DNA of 64,000 nucleotides from Argopecten irradians (Eukaryota > Mollusca > Bivalvia > Pectinida > Pectinidae). Of this stretch, positions 25,901-40,900 are shown in pieces (position 1 is the stretch's first letter; each line of letters starts with the position of its first letter). The stretch covers positions 32,275,349 through 32,339,348 of the forward strand of contig NC_091147.1 of NCBI RefSeq assembly GCF_041381155.1, given 5' to 3'. The notes under the pieces were generated by a model, which was not told the origin of the DNA, did no database searches, and saw only the letters and a list, made by a program, of their open reading frames with translations. The translations under genes were made by a program, and so were the position numbers.

Positions 25901-28900
25901 CCTATGTAAACTTACTCTGAATGTGTACTTCCTATGTAAACTTACTCTGAATGTGTGTACTTCCTATGGAAACTTACAATATATAAATGTTAACTTAGAT
26001 ATATACCATGTACACTTACCCTGAGTGTGGATATATACCATGTACACTTACCCTGAGTGTGGATATATACCATGTAAACTTACCCTGATGTACACTTACC
26101 CTGAGTGTGGATATATACCATGTACACTTACCCTGAGTGTGGATATATACCATGTACACTTACCCTGAGTGTGGATATATACCATGTAAACTTACCCTGA
26201 GTGTGGATATATACCATGTAAACTTACCCTGAGTGTGGATATATACCATGTACACTTACCCTGAGTGTGGATATATAACATGTACACTTACCCTGAGTGT
26301 GGATACTTACATGTAAACTTACCTGAGTGTGGATATATCCATGTAAACTTACCCTGAGTGTGTACTTATATATGGAACATGTACACTTACCCTGAGTGTG
26401 GATATATACCATGTAAACTTACCCTGAGTGTGGATATATAAACATGTAAACTTACCTGAGTGTGGATATATATACCATGTAACACTTACCCTGAGTGTGG
26501 ATATATACCATGTACACTTACCCTGAGTGTGGATATATACCATGTACACTTACCCTGAGTGTGGATATATACCATGTAAACTTACCCTGAGTGTGGATAT
26601 ATACCATGTAAACTTACCCTGAGTGTGGATATATACCATGTAAACTTACCCTGAGTGTGGATATATACCATGTAAACTTACCCTGAGTGTGGATATATAC
26701 CATGTACACTTACCCTGAGTGTGGATATATACCATGTACACTTACCCTGAGTGTGGATATATACCATGTAAACTTACCCTGAGTGTGGATATATACCATG
26801 TAAACTTACCCTGAGTGTGGATATATACCATGTACACTTACCCTGAGTGTGGATATATAACCATGTAAACTTACCCTGAGTGTGGGATATATACCATGTA
26901 AACTTACCCTGAGTGTGGATATATACCATGTACACTTACCCTGAGTGTGGATATATACCATGTACACTTACCCTGAGTGTGGATATATACCATGTAAACT
27001 TACCCTGAGTGTGGATATATACCATGTAAACTTACCCTGAGTGTGGATATATACCATGTAAACTTACCCTGAGTGTGGATATATACTGTGTACACTTACC
27101 CTGAGTGTGGATATATACCATGTACACTTACCCTGAGTGTGGATATATACCATGTAAACTTACCCTGAGTGTGGATATATACTGTGTACACTTACCCTGA
27201 GTGTGGATATATACCATGTAAACTTACCCTGAGTGTGGATATATACTGTGTACACTTACCCTGAGTGTGGATATATACCATGTAAACTTACCCTGAGTGT
27301 GGATATATACCATGTACACTTACCCTGAGTGTGGATATATACCATGTACACTTACCCTGAGTGTGGATATATACCATGTAAACTTACCCTGAGTGTGGAT
27401 ATATACCATGTACACTTACCCTGAGTGTGGATATATACCATGTACACTTACCCTGAGTGTGGATATATACCATGTACACTTACCCTGAGTGTGGATATAT
27501 ACCATGTACACTTACCCTGAGTGTGGATATATACCATGTAAACTTACCCTGAGTGTGGATATATAAACATGTACACTTACCCTGAGTGTGGATATATAAC
27601 ATGTACACTTACCCTGAGTGTGGATATATACCATGTAAACTTACCCTAGTGTGGATATATACCATGTAAACTTACCCTGAGTGTGGATATATACCATGTA
27701 AACTTACCCTGAGTGTGGATATATACCATGTACACTTACCCTGAGTGTGGATATATACCATGTAAACTTACCCTGAGTGTGGATATATACCATGTAAACT
27801 TACCCTGAGTGTGGATATATACCATGTACACTTACCCTGAGTGTGGATATATACCATGTAAACTTACCCTGAGTGTGGATATATACCATGTAAACTTACC
27901 CTGAGTGTGGATATATACCATGTACACTTACCCTGAGTGTGGATATATACCATGTACACTTACCCTGAGTGTGGATATATACCATGTTAACTTACCCTGA
28001 GTGTGGATATATACCATGTAAACTTACCCTGAGTGTGGATATATACCATGTAAACTTACCCTGAGTGTGGATATATACCATGTTAACTTACCCTGAGTGT
28101 GGATATATACCATGTTAACTTACCCTGAGTGTGGATATATACTGAGTACACTTACCCTGAGTGTGGATATATACCATGTAAACTTACCCTGAGTGTGGAT
28201 ATATACCATGTAAACTTACCCTGAGTGTGGATATATACCATGTAAACTTACCCTGAGTGTGGATATATACCATGTAAACTTACCCTGAGTGTGGATATAT
28301 ACCATGTAACTTACCCTGAGTGTGGGATATATATACTTACCCTGATGTGGATATATACCATGTACACTTACCCTGAGTGTGGATATATATACCATGTACA
28401 CTTACCCTGTGTGTGGATATATACCATGTAAACTTACCTGAGTGTGGATATATACCATGTACACTTACCCTGAGTGTGGATATATACCATGTACACTTAC
28501 CCTGAGTGTGGATATATACTGTGTACACTTACCCTGAGTGTGGATATATACCATGTAAACTTACCCTGAGTGTGGATATATACCATGTAAACTTACCCTG
28601 AGTGTGGATATATACATGTACACTTACCTGAGTGTGGATATATATACCATGTGTAAACTTACCCTGAGTGTGGATATATACATGTACACTTACCCTGAGT
28701 GTGGATATATACCATGTACACTTACCCTGAGTGTGGATATATATACCATGTAAACTTACCCTGAGTGTGGATATATACATGTAAACTTACCCTGAGTGTG
28801 GATATATACCATGTACACTTACCCTGAGTGTGGATATATACCATGTAAACTTACCCTGAGTGTGGATATATACCATGTAACTTACCCTGAGTGTGAGATA

Positions 28901-31900
28901 TAACCATGTAAACTTACCCTGAGTGTGGATATATACCATGTAACTTACCCTGAGTGTGGATATATACCATGTAAACTTACCCTGAGTGTGGATATATACC
29001 ATGTAAACTTACCCTGAGTGTGGATATATACCATGTACACTTACCCTGAGTGTGGATATATACCATGTAAACTTACCCTGAGTGTGGATATATACCATGT
29101 ACACTTACCCTGAGTGTGGATATATACAATGTACACTTACCCTGAGTGTGGATATATACCATGTTAACTTACCCTGATTGTGTGGATATATACCATGTAA
29201 ACTTACCCTGAGTGTGGATATATACCATGTTAACTTACCCTGAGTGTGGATATATACCATGTAAACTTACCCTGAGTGTGGATATATACCATGTAAACTT
29301 ACCCTGAGTGTGGATATATACCATGTAAACTTACCCTGAGTGTGGATATATAACATGTACACTTACCCTGAGTGTGGATATATACCATGTACACTTACCC
29401 TGAGTGTGGATATATACCATGTACACTTACCCTGAGTGTGGATATATACCATGTAAACTTACCCTGAGTGTGGATATATACCATGTAAACTTACCCTGAG
29501 TGTGGTACACTTACCCTGAGTGTGGATATATACCATGTACACTTACCCTGAGTGTGGATATATACCATGTACACTTACCCTGAGTGTGGATATATACCAT
29601 GTAAACTTACCCTGAGTGTGGATATATATAAACTTAGTGTGGATATATACCATGTACACTTACCCTGAGTGTGGATATATACCATGTACACTTACCCTGA
29701 GTGTGGATATATACCATGTACACTTACCCTGAGTGTGGATATATACCATGTACACTTACCCTGAGTGTGGATATATACCATGTAAACTTACCCTGAGTGT
29801 GGATATATACCATGTACACTTACCCTGAGTGTGGATATATACCATGTAAACTTACCCTGAGTGTGGATATATACCATGTTAACTTACCCTGAGTGTGGAT
29901 ATATACCATGTAAAACTTACCCTGAGTGTGGATATATACCATGTTAACTTACCCTGAGTGTGGATATATAACATGTACACTTACCCTGAGTGTGAATATA
30001 TACCATGTACACTTACCCTGAGTGTGGATATATAACATGTACACTTACCCTGAGTGTGGATATATACCATGTAAACTTACCCTGAGTGTGGATATATACC
30101 ATGTACACTTACCCTGAAGGTGTTGGCTGAACTGGGTCTGGAAGAAGGATTCTACAGATAGCTTGATAAGTAAGTTGATCATACATCACGATGGCCTCCA
30201 TGGCTACAGGGTAAGTCATCAGGGAGCAGGTGATAAATTGTAGAGGAAGTCTTCTCCAGAACTCCACAACTACTTCTCTCACCTGCAATCATTACAGATT
30301 TGTAGCTAGCATCAATATCAGGCTGATGATATATATTATATTTTCATGTATTCTACTATTTGAGTTTAGTCCTTTCTATGTGTATTATAAATTCTTTCTT
30401 ATACTCCACAGCGTAACAGAAATTGGCTATTCATCTGTGATTTTGTGATTTTCACTTTCAAAATATTTCAAACAACACTTTATATTTTAAATATATATAA
30501 TTAATTTTCTCTTTGTTACAGGCTTGCTGATTGGTCCATTCATTTTTTTCATTCCACAATGAAAAAAAATCCGAGAATGGCGCGGAATTCCCGACATTAT
30601 TATGACGTCACAATAGAAACATTGACGTTGCGTATTGATTTGGAAAAAATAATCCCTTGGAAAAAATCAATTGAATCGTACGTGTAAATGTATTTCATTT
30701 TATAAAGTAGCCTGGGAAATTAATTATAAGTATTGAAGTCACTATTTTTTAATTTCATCGGGGTATGAAATAAATTGTGTTTGCAAACTTTTGTGAGAAT
30801 CCGCTACGCGGATTGACACAGTTTGCAAACAAAATTTCTTTCATACCCCGATGAAATTAGAAAATAGTGACTTCAATGCTTAAATATAGTTTTTAAATAT
30901 CTTTTTGGTACCCATTGCATATGTTTGATATTTAACACTGAGTAACTATAAAGTATCCTACCGTATCCTTACTGTTTCACCAAGTCAAAATGTTCCTTAA
31001 AATGACTATATATAATCAAAAGACCTTTGTCCTGTTTACATACTTACCTGGTAGAAGTGAGCCACCAGAATGTACTCCAGAATCTCCACAGAGTGGGACC
31101 TGTATAAAGCCAGGAACTCATTCATCTGTAAACGACAAATTTATACTCCTAGTCTACTGAGACATTCACTCAGTGGAATGTCAAAAATGATGTAAAAATC
31201 GTCCTCCATATAATGCATCATTATTCTGAAGAATACTGATTGAACTAATATGATCATTGGTGTTATTTTTCTATAACAAAGTGTTAGTATGTAATTATAG
31301 TAAATGAACATTGTGAGTTCTGAATATGAATTACTTCCATACATGTATTACTACATGAACATTGTGAGTTCTGAATATGAATTACATCCATACATGTATT
31401 ACTACATGAACATTGTGAGTTCTGAATATGAATTACTTCCATACATTTATTACTACATGAACATTGTGAGTTCTGAATATGAATTACATCCATACATTTA
31501 TTACTACATGAACATTGTGAGTTCTGAATATGAATTACTTCCATACATTTATTACTACATGAACATTGTGAGTTCTGAACATGAATTACATCCATACATG
31601 TATTACTACATGAACATTCTTGTGAGTTCTAAATATGAATTACTTCCATACATGTATTAGTACATGAACATTCTTGTGGGTTCTAAATATTAATTAGTTC
31701 GCATCCATACATGTATTACTACATGAATATTCTTGTGAGTTATAAATATGAATTACTTACAATATTTGTCAATGGTACAGGGAGACGGACATTAGATTTA
31801 GTTGCAGGCTCTAGTAGTGCCAACAATTCAGCTCTATCCTCGTCTGTGGCTCGAAGGTTCCTCTGTGTAAGAATTATCCTCATTATAACATTTTATAAAT

Positions 31901-34900
31901 GATACAAGAATCTAATTTTATTATCACAGTTTTTGATGTTTATCAATTTTTGAGCCCTATTATAAATTAAGTTAATGTCATTGCATTCACAACTTCATAG
32001 ATTGCAAAATTCATGCATAAAATACATGGTTTACTGGAATAGGTCTTGAGGGAAGATGTTTATGTAAAATGTGTTTTGTGGTATAAATTATTTTTTATTT
32101 GTTTTCATACTAAATCCGACTTTCTGATTGGCAGATTTTTCCCCCTAACTATACTATGAAGAAAAAATCCAAAGGATTTGGAAAACAAAATCCATTGAAA
32201 AATCAATGGAATTTTACATCTAAACGTATTTTATCTAATCAAGTAGTCTGAATTAATTTTTTTTAACTTCATCAAGTTTTGAAACAAATTTTTTTTGCAA
32301 TTTTTTGTGAGAATCTACTACATGACATCAATGCTTAAATAAAGATGCCATTTTTTTTAGAAACCAAGAAGTATTGTTTCGGCAGAATTCTTATCTATAT
32401 ACATATATATTTATATAAATATACAGAAACATGCTGGTGAGAAACTGAAGCTGTACATACCAATCACATATTGCAATTCTTATATATTTTAATTTTTTTT
32501 TTTTTATTATTTATAAAAGCCATTAAATCATATAATCAATTATCATTAAATCATATAATCAATTATCATAAATTGATATATCCATATTACCTGGTATGAT
32601 GATGTTTTCATTAATCTTTGCTTGTCTCGTGAGTCTGCCTTGGCTTCATAGGAAAAGCTTAACATTCAAAATCACCATAGAACATTAAATGAACAGCTTG
32701 GTTGTTTAAGTTTTATGGTCTATGACTTGATCTTGTTTTGTGATAGAAAAAGCATTTCAAGTGTTCTACAAATTTTTCTCTGTCGCTCTTAATTTGAAAC
32801 TTTCCATATTTACCGACTTTTGTAGAGTTAGTATTCGCAAAGTTATTGAATAATTAAATTTTAATATTGACTTTTCTTGTGTACACATTTAAAATAGCTC
32901 GGAAGTCTCCCTGCTCTTCCGATTTATCTGTTTGGTCAGGTTATCATTGATGTCGGTCTTGTTATTGCAACTCAAGTTTCGTTTAATACCGGGAGAGACC
33001 AGAAAATTTTGAACATGACATTGATCTGTGATCGCTTTTAAAATGCATATATATTTCTTCTCTCTATAATCTGAATGTATGTTTATCACTCACCATTGTC
33101 TATTCTTGCCTGTTTTAACCAACACTAACGGACCAACATCTCCTTGTTTTGGTCCGATCCCATAGTAATGATACCTTCAGACAAAATCAAACATAACAAC
33201 TTGTCAAAATGTTAAGCCCCTTCCACCCGTTTTTTCTAAATCTGATGCAAATTGATATTTCAAATGAGGCCAAAATTCCCTTTATGTTTGAAAGAAATGA
33301 GAGTTGATAATCTATTTATATTTCATATTTTTCTAATTATAAGCTGTTACCTTTTGAAAATCGAAATCAAGCAAATTGCTTATACCCCAATGGTTTAGAA
33401 TATATTTATAATTTATTTGTATCTTGTTTTTTTTCTGTAACTTGCTAGTAAAAAAAAAAAAATAAGCATATGTTTGTTTTCTCTATCGTGTGGATAGTAT
33501 AGACAGTGAAAAACAAGTAAATTAGAATTCAGCTTACTTGGAATTTCCACGAACCCCAATACGTCTTGTGCAGATCTTGGGGAAGACAACTTTAACAACC
33601 TTACCAAAGTTGGCTGGATTACAGGGTGCAAACGACTGGTGGTCACACTGCTGTATATAGTAATAGTAAATATCTGACCGAGCCACGCTTGTATTAGGTC
33701 TGTACTCAAAGTGTTCTCTAACCCTGTAATATATACCAAACACTTGTATTGGGTCTGTACTCAAAGTGTTCTCTAACCCTGTAATATATACCAAACACTT
33801 GTATTGGATCTGTACTCAAAGTGTTCTCCAACCCTATAATATACCAAACATTTGTATTGGGTCTGCCCCTGCGAATTGATGTTCATGAACTTTCATGAAC
33901 CATGAAATGTTCATGAATGTTCATGAACTTTCTGTAAATGTTCATGAATTGTTCATACAAAGTTTATTAACCAGTTCATGAACATTGGTTCATGAAGTGT
34001 CCATGAAGTTTCATGAACTATTCATGAATAGTTCATGAACATAATATTTAAATATATTTACACTTGCCAGGCTTGGTCACTATACTCTAATACTAGCGGA
34101 TTTTGTTTACCATAACTGCATGGTAACATTGAACTTTGAACTTGCGTATGAAAATGTTCTGTGCAACGTAAAAGGACTACTTTTAAAAAAAAAAGAAACA
34201 CATGGCTTTGTTTACATTTTGACGCAACATTACGTGTATATTGTTGTTTTTCATAGAATTTTGGAAAAATCTAAACAATATATACATGTTTTATATTTAT
34301 ATATGATTCAAACAATTTTTAAATTAACAATTGTATAAAGAAACGGAAAAATATCCCGACCGGGCCGACGTGCTTTCATTTTTGTTAAAAATGATGGGTG
34401 TCAAATGTAAACATTACCTCTGTGCCTATGTTCGTCCTACGATCGAGTCTTTGGGGTGGACGGGCGTGAGACCCTCTGATAGAGGTCAGTTATAAACATA
34501 TCCTCTTGTCTTTGTTCTTTAAGAATTTAATCATGTGTATTATAAAACATGCACCGCTAGTAATCCACGTGTTGACAGTTACGCGTCACCACAAATGTAC
34601 ATACAAGTGAAGTTGTTCCATAGATGGCAATGGATCTAAGCGTATATTATATAATCAAATGGCTCCGAAGGATGTAATATCGTCAAGTCAGACGACAATC
34701 TCAAACAAATTTAGCTACTTGAACACTGGTGTTTTGACAACTTCGGAAAACTCCAGTGTGTAAACGTGCGTCAGCCTCGTCTCGCTGCACAATAAGGGTC
34801 ACCGAGTTCACACATGTGGCCGTGAACAAATACTTTATGTTATTACGCTATATATGAACTTATAGCAAAATTGAATACCTGTTTAAAGTTCTGATCTGAT

Positions 34901-37900
34901 TAAATAAAATTATCTCTGAAATTTACTTTGTTTGTCATGTTTATTTTACACTAAAATATTGCACTTTTTTGTCGTCGCGGATGAATAATTCTACCTTACG
35001 TGAAGCGTCATCATTCGCTGTTCAATTGAGTAAGCTCCTCCCACTTTTGACCGACTTTTATTGAATAATTACGTCACTTTCAAATGACAATTTTATTGCA
35101 TGAAATATTAATAAAAAGTCGTGTGAGTCTCAAATGACAATTTTATTGCATGAAATTTTAATTCGTTTTTATGTTAACCATGCTTGTATGGAGCAATTCC
35201 TCTAAGAATATATTCTATGGGGCGCTACCCATAGAATATATTCTTAGAGGAATTGCTCCATACAAGCATGGTTAACATAAAAACGAAATCCAATCCCTAT
35301 ATGGTTTTCATGAACTGTTCATTAACATCAGTAGATTGTTCATGAACTTATTTTTGATTCATGAACTATTCATGAACATAAATTATATGTCCAAACACTT
35401 GTAATGGGTCTATACTCAAAGTGTTCCCTAACCCTGTAATACATACAGGATAAGGAAGTAATTCCAACCGTGAGGACAGAACAAAATTGTCAAATTTTCC
35501 AGGCAAACTGCCCCTGTAATATATACCAAACACTTGTATTGGGTCTGTACTAAAATTTTAAAGTGTTCTTTAACCCTGTAATATACCAAACACTTGTATT
35601 GGGTCTGTACTTAAAGTGTTCTCTAACCCTGTAATATATACCAAACACTTGTATTGGGTCTGTACTCAAAGTGTTCTCTAACCCTGTAATATATACCAAA
35701 CACTTGTATTGGGTCTGTACTCAAAGTGTTCTCTAACCCTGTAATATACCAAACACTTGTATTGGGTCTGTACTCAAATTTAAAAGTGTTCTTTAACCCT
35801 GTAATATACCAAACACTTGTATTTGGTCTGTACTCAAAGTGTTCTCTAACCCTGTAATATACCAAACACTTGTATTGGGTCTGTACTCAAAGTGTTCTCT
35901 AACCCTGTAATACATACGGGACAAGGAAGTAATTCCAACCGTGTGGACAAAACTAAATTGTCAAATTTTCGAGGCGATCTGCCCTTGTAATATATACCAA
36001 ACACTTGTATTGGGTCTGTACTCAAATTTTAAAGTGTTCTCTAACCCTGTAATATATACCAAACACTTGTATTGGGTCTGTACTCAAAGTGTTCTCTAAC
36101 CCTGTAATATACCAAACACTTGTATTGGGTCTGTACTCAAAGTGTTCTCTAACCCTGTAATATATACCAAACACTTGTATTGGGTCTGTACTCAAAGTGT
36201 TCTTTAACCCTGTAATATACCAAACACTTGTATTGGTCTGTACTCAAAGTGTTCTCTAACCCTGTCCAAATAATTCGAGGTTTCCAACGGAAGTAATTCC
36301 AACCGTGTGGACAAAACTAAATTGTCAAAGTTTTCGAGGCGATCTGCCCTGTAATATATACCAAACACTTGTATTGGGTCTGTACTCCAAAGTGTTCTCT
36401 AACCCTGTAATATATACCAAACACTTGTATTGGGTCTGTACTCAAAGTGTTCTCTAACCCTGTAATATACCAAACACTTGTATTGGGTCTGTACTCAAAG
36501 TGTTCTCTAACCCTGTAATATACCAAACACTTGTATTGGGTCTGTACTCAAAGTGTTCTCTAACCCTGTAATATACCAAACACTTGTATTGGGTCTGTAC
36601 TCAAAAAAACTGTACTCAAAGTGTTCTCTAACCCTGTAATATACCAAACACTTGTATTGGGTCTGTACTCAAAGTGTTCTCTAACCCTGTAATATACCAA
36701 ACACTTGTATTGGGTCAGTACTCAAACTGTTCTCAAACACTGGGTCTGTACTTTACAGACGGACACCATTAACGCCGCAGTATCGCCTAAGCTCACCAAT
36801 AGCTTGAACCTTCGGAAAGGTTCCAAGGATTATGAAACAGTCTCAGACTTTTTGCTTAGCCAATCAAAAATGACGTAACTTTTTGTAATGTCATCTGTGA
36901 TTGGCTAAGTCTAAACTTAAGACTGTTTTAAGATTGTTTCATGATCTTGGGGCCAGGTGAGCTAAAAATGAAAAAAGACTAAGTTATATATATACTAAGG
37001 TGTAACAAAGTATTTTACATTTTATCAACAGATTTGTCTCAGATAAGAAGGTTTAATTCTTCTTCTACTCTTTATAGTTATCAATATTAATAATTCTACG
37101 TAATTAATTGAATAATTATACAAAATTACTCACCATGCCTCAGCTAGTGGGAAACTGACAGTGGGGTTACTGAGAGGAGCTGTCTGTCTATAAATCCTTT
37201 CTGCTTCAACTCGTACATCAGCTTTAGGCGGCTCTGCTCTCTCCAGCAGTCTCTGTGTCTTGCGTTCGGATCTAAGTGCCATTTTTTTCAACTCTTGGAA
37301 CTCAGGATCTGTTTGATCTAATTGAAATTCATTTCATTAATACTACTTTTAGAATGTAAAAGTACCTGTAGTTTTTATAATTCCATTATCATATTGGACG
37401 ATTTGATGGTAGAAGAAGAATTCAGAGTTATAGGTGAGGTTTGTAAAATAGCAAATAAAACAAGCAAATTCGAGGAATTTCCATCCCCCGCTTTCAGGAC
37501 ATATTGTAGTTAAACATTATGGAGGTTAGGTTTAACCATGGTTGAAACATGCCATGGCAATCAAACTTGGCCAAGCCCTTAAGGCGTTTGACCTTGTTTG
37601 AAGAAAATCGGTTAATATTTATTAGAGTTATTGCAGGGAAATGGCAGAAAATGACTTTTTTATTAAATGTAAGGGCCATAATTCTGCTAAATAAGGTCCG
37701 TCGCAAGTGGCGATTAATTTTGGCTGAGCCCTTAAGACATTTAACTTTGTTACCAAGTTTGTAGTTAATATTATTACAGTTATTGTACGGAAGAGGCAGA
37801 AAATTACTTCTTTTTATTAAATCAATTGCAAAGGGCCATAACTCTGTTAATTAAGATCTGCCAAAAGTGGCGATCAAACTTGGCTAGGCCCTAAAGGCAT

Positions 37901-40900
37901 TTATTTTTGTTTCCAAGTTTTAACAATATTAGTTTTAACACTTGTTAGTTATTACACAGAAACTGCAGAAAAATGACATTTATAATAAATTAAAGGGTCA
38001 TTACTCTGATAAAAAACATCAGCTGAAAGAGTTGATCGAACCTGGCCAGGCACTTAAGGCATTCAACCAAGTTGTTACCAAGTTTAAAGAAAATAGGTTA
38101 ATATTTATTACAGTTATTGTACCGAAGTGGCAGAAACTGATTTTTTTTTTTTAAATTTAAGCAAAGGGCCATAAATCCGCTAAATAAGGTCCAATGAAAG
38201 TCGCAATCGAAATTGGCCGAGTCATTAAGGCATTTAACCTTGTTACTAAGTTTGAAGAAAATCGGTTTACATTTTTTACACTTGTTGTACGGAAATGACA
38301 GAAATGACGTTTTTAGTAATTCAAAGGGCCATTACTCTGCTAAATAAAGTCCATCGACAGTCGCGATCAAACATGGCCAAGCCTTTAAGGCATTTAACCT
38401 TGTCACCAAGTTTGAAGAAAATCGGTTTACATATGTTACAGTTATTGCACGGAAACGAAGTGTTACAGACAGACGGACAAACCCAAATTAATATCCCCCG
38501 TTTCGGAGAAAGCAGGGGATAACTAAAAATTGTCATTGGACAATTAAGGTAGGTCCATACTTTTGAAAATCGCGCCAATTCATATGACGCTATACCGGAA
38601 GTTGCGAAGGTTGTTTTGAATTCCAGAATGGTTTCCGATACGCCACGACATCACACTTGGATATTTTTTCAATAGGTGAAAATTGTCTACATATAATATT
38701 GAATGTTTAAAATCATTAAATAAGTCAAATAAAAGCAGTGAAGTGAAAATTATATGCTATCTCTGAGGTTTTTGCGGTCCCTGTCGTAAATGGGAATGGA
38801 TTTTTAAACACCGGAAGTGCCGTTCGTCGCTATAAATCATAAGACGGGACCCAGCCGGACCGAAATTCCGGAATTCTAAAAAAATCGCATACGGATTTCC
38901 TTTAAACACACAATTTGGAGAAAATCATAAAAACAAACAGACATAAACCAGATATAATATCACAAAAACGTATGAACTGATGTGGAATGTTTTTTTGCGG
39001 CATGATTTTCAAAAAATAGTCAAATATAACCCATCTTAGCACTGGATGAAATGGGGGTAGGGTTGCGAGTTACAAACTTCAAGCTTACAAAATTGTGAAA
39101 TTTTGATCGAGGACCCCGTGTTTTTATATGATATTTGAAAAACATATTACCTTGGGCATATCATATACAAATATTGTGAAATTGACATGGGTTTTCATTT
39201 CCTTTTTGGCCTATTCATTGATTTTTTACGGGCGAAAATATGTCAAAACATGAAAATTACGTATAGAAACGGTCCTGGGAAATAACAAAAGTTAGTTAGC
39301 ATTTGTAAAAATAAAATAGTTTTGTATATTGTTCTATCGTAAGAAATATAGGACAAAAAATCAACAGGATCGAGACTACATTCACCCTTATATTACAGAA
39401 AACATAATTTTATGAATTTTTCTATTTTCGGTTAGCAAATTTGCATGGATGGTATATTTCAAGCTCAAATATCTCAAAAAGTAGTTCGAGAACACCCATT
39501 TATCTTTACAGATTTGAAATCTACATGAAAAATGCAAGAAAATAAGACCTGTTAGAAAAAAATGACATGGGTTTTTCCAAAAGTATGGAGCTACCTTAAA
39601 CGGGCTTTTCACTAACAAGGAATTAGGGTCAAAGTCATACATTGTATATTATTAAAATTATTAGCCCTTTATCTCAGCATGCTGCAGGCCCAATATCAGG
39701 TCTTTAGCACTTTAGGCCAAATAAAACAAGAAATCCCAGTGAGATTTTGGCGTCCACTAAAGAATGATTTACGTCTGACAATGGATAGAGGATTTTTTCT
39801 CTGCTTTTCAAACCTTACTACATATTAAGTACTACATATGGAATTTGAGAAAGGTCCTTTCAGTACTTTTTGAGATTTATAACAGTAACAAACTGCAATT
39901 ATCAAAATCCAAGCTGGCTACCTGTCGGCCATCTTGTTCACTGATCGGTCCGAAAATGCAATATGCACAACTAGGGCCTTAGGGGAACCTACATGTGAAA
40001 TTTGAAAGAGATCCCTTCAGTACTTTCTGAGAATTAGCGGGAACAAACTTTATAATATATAACTATCAAAATCCAAGATGGCTCCCTGGCGGCCATCTTG
40101 TTCACCCATCGGTCCCAAAATGCAATATGCACAACTAGGGCCCTAGGGGAACCTACATGTGAAATTTTAGAGAGATCCCTTCTATACTTTCTGAGAAATA
40201 GTGGTTACAAACTTTAACTTTTAAAATCCAAGATGGCTTCCTGGTGGCCATCTTGTTGATTAATCAATCCCAAAATGCAATATGCACATAAAGGACCCTA
40301 GGGGAACCTAAAAATGAAATTTGAGAGAGATCCCTTCAGATCTTTCTGAGAAATAGCGGTTACAAACTTTAACTATCATAATCCAAGATGGCTGCCTGGG
40401 GGCCATCTTGCTCACCCATTGGTCCCAAAATGCAATATGCACAACTAGGCCCCTAGGGGAACCTACATGTGAAATTTGAGAGAGATCCATTCTATACTTT
40501 CTGAGAAATAGCGGTAACAAACTTTAACTATCGAAATCCAAGATGGCTGCCTGGCGGCCATCTTGTTGACTGCTTGGTACCAAAATGCAATATGCACAAC
40601 TTAGGGCCCTAAGTGAACCCTGTAACATGTGAAATTTGAGTGAGATCCCTTAAGTACTTTTTGAGAAATAGCGGTAACAATCTTTAACTATCAAAATCCA
40701 AGATGGCTGCCTGGTGGCCATCTTGTTGACCGATCAGTTCCAAAATGCAATATAGTGCACTTTTAACTATAACAATAACTAAGGCCATAGGGGAACCTAC
40801 ATATAAAATTTGAGAAAGATCACTTCAGTCCTTTCTGAGAAATAGTAGTAAAAAATGTTAACGGACGGAAGGATGGACGGACAGAAGGACGGACCATAAA

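Noticed and set aside
33870..34050. TTCATGAAC cluster as a transcription-factor binding array or operator
   Set aside because: The matching cluster at the other end of an insertion makes transposon termini the simpler reading.
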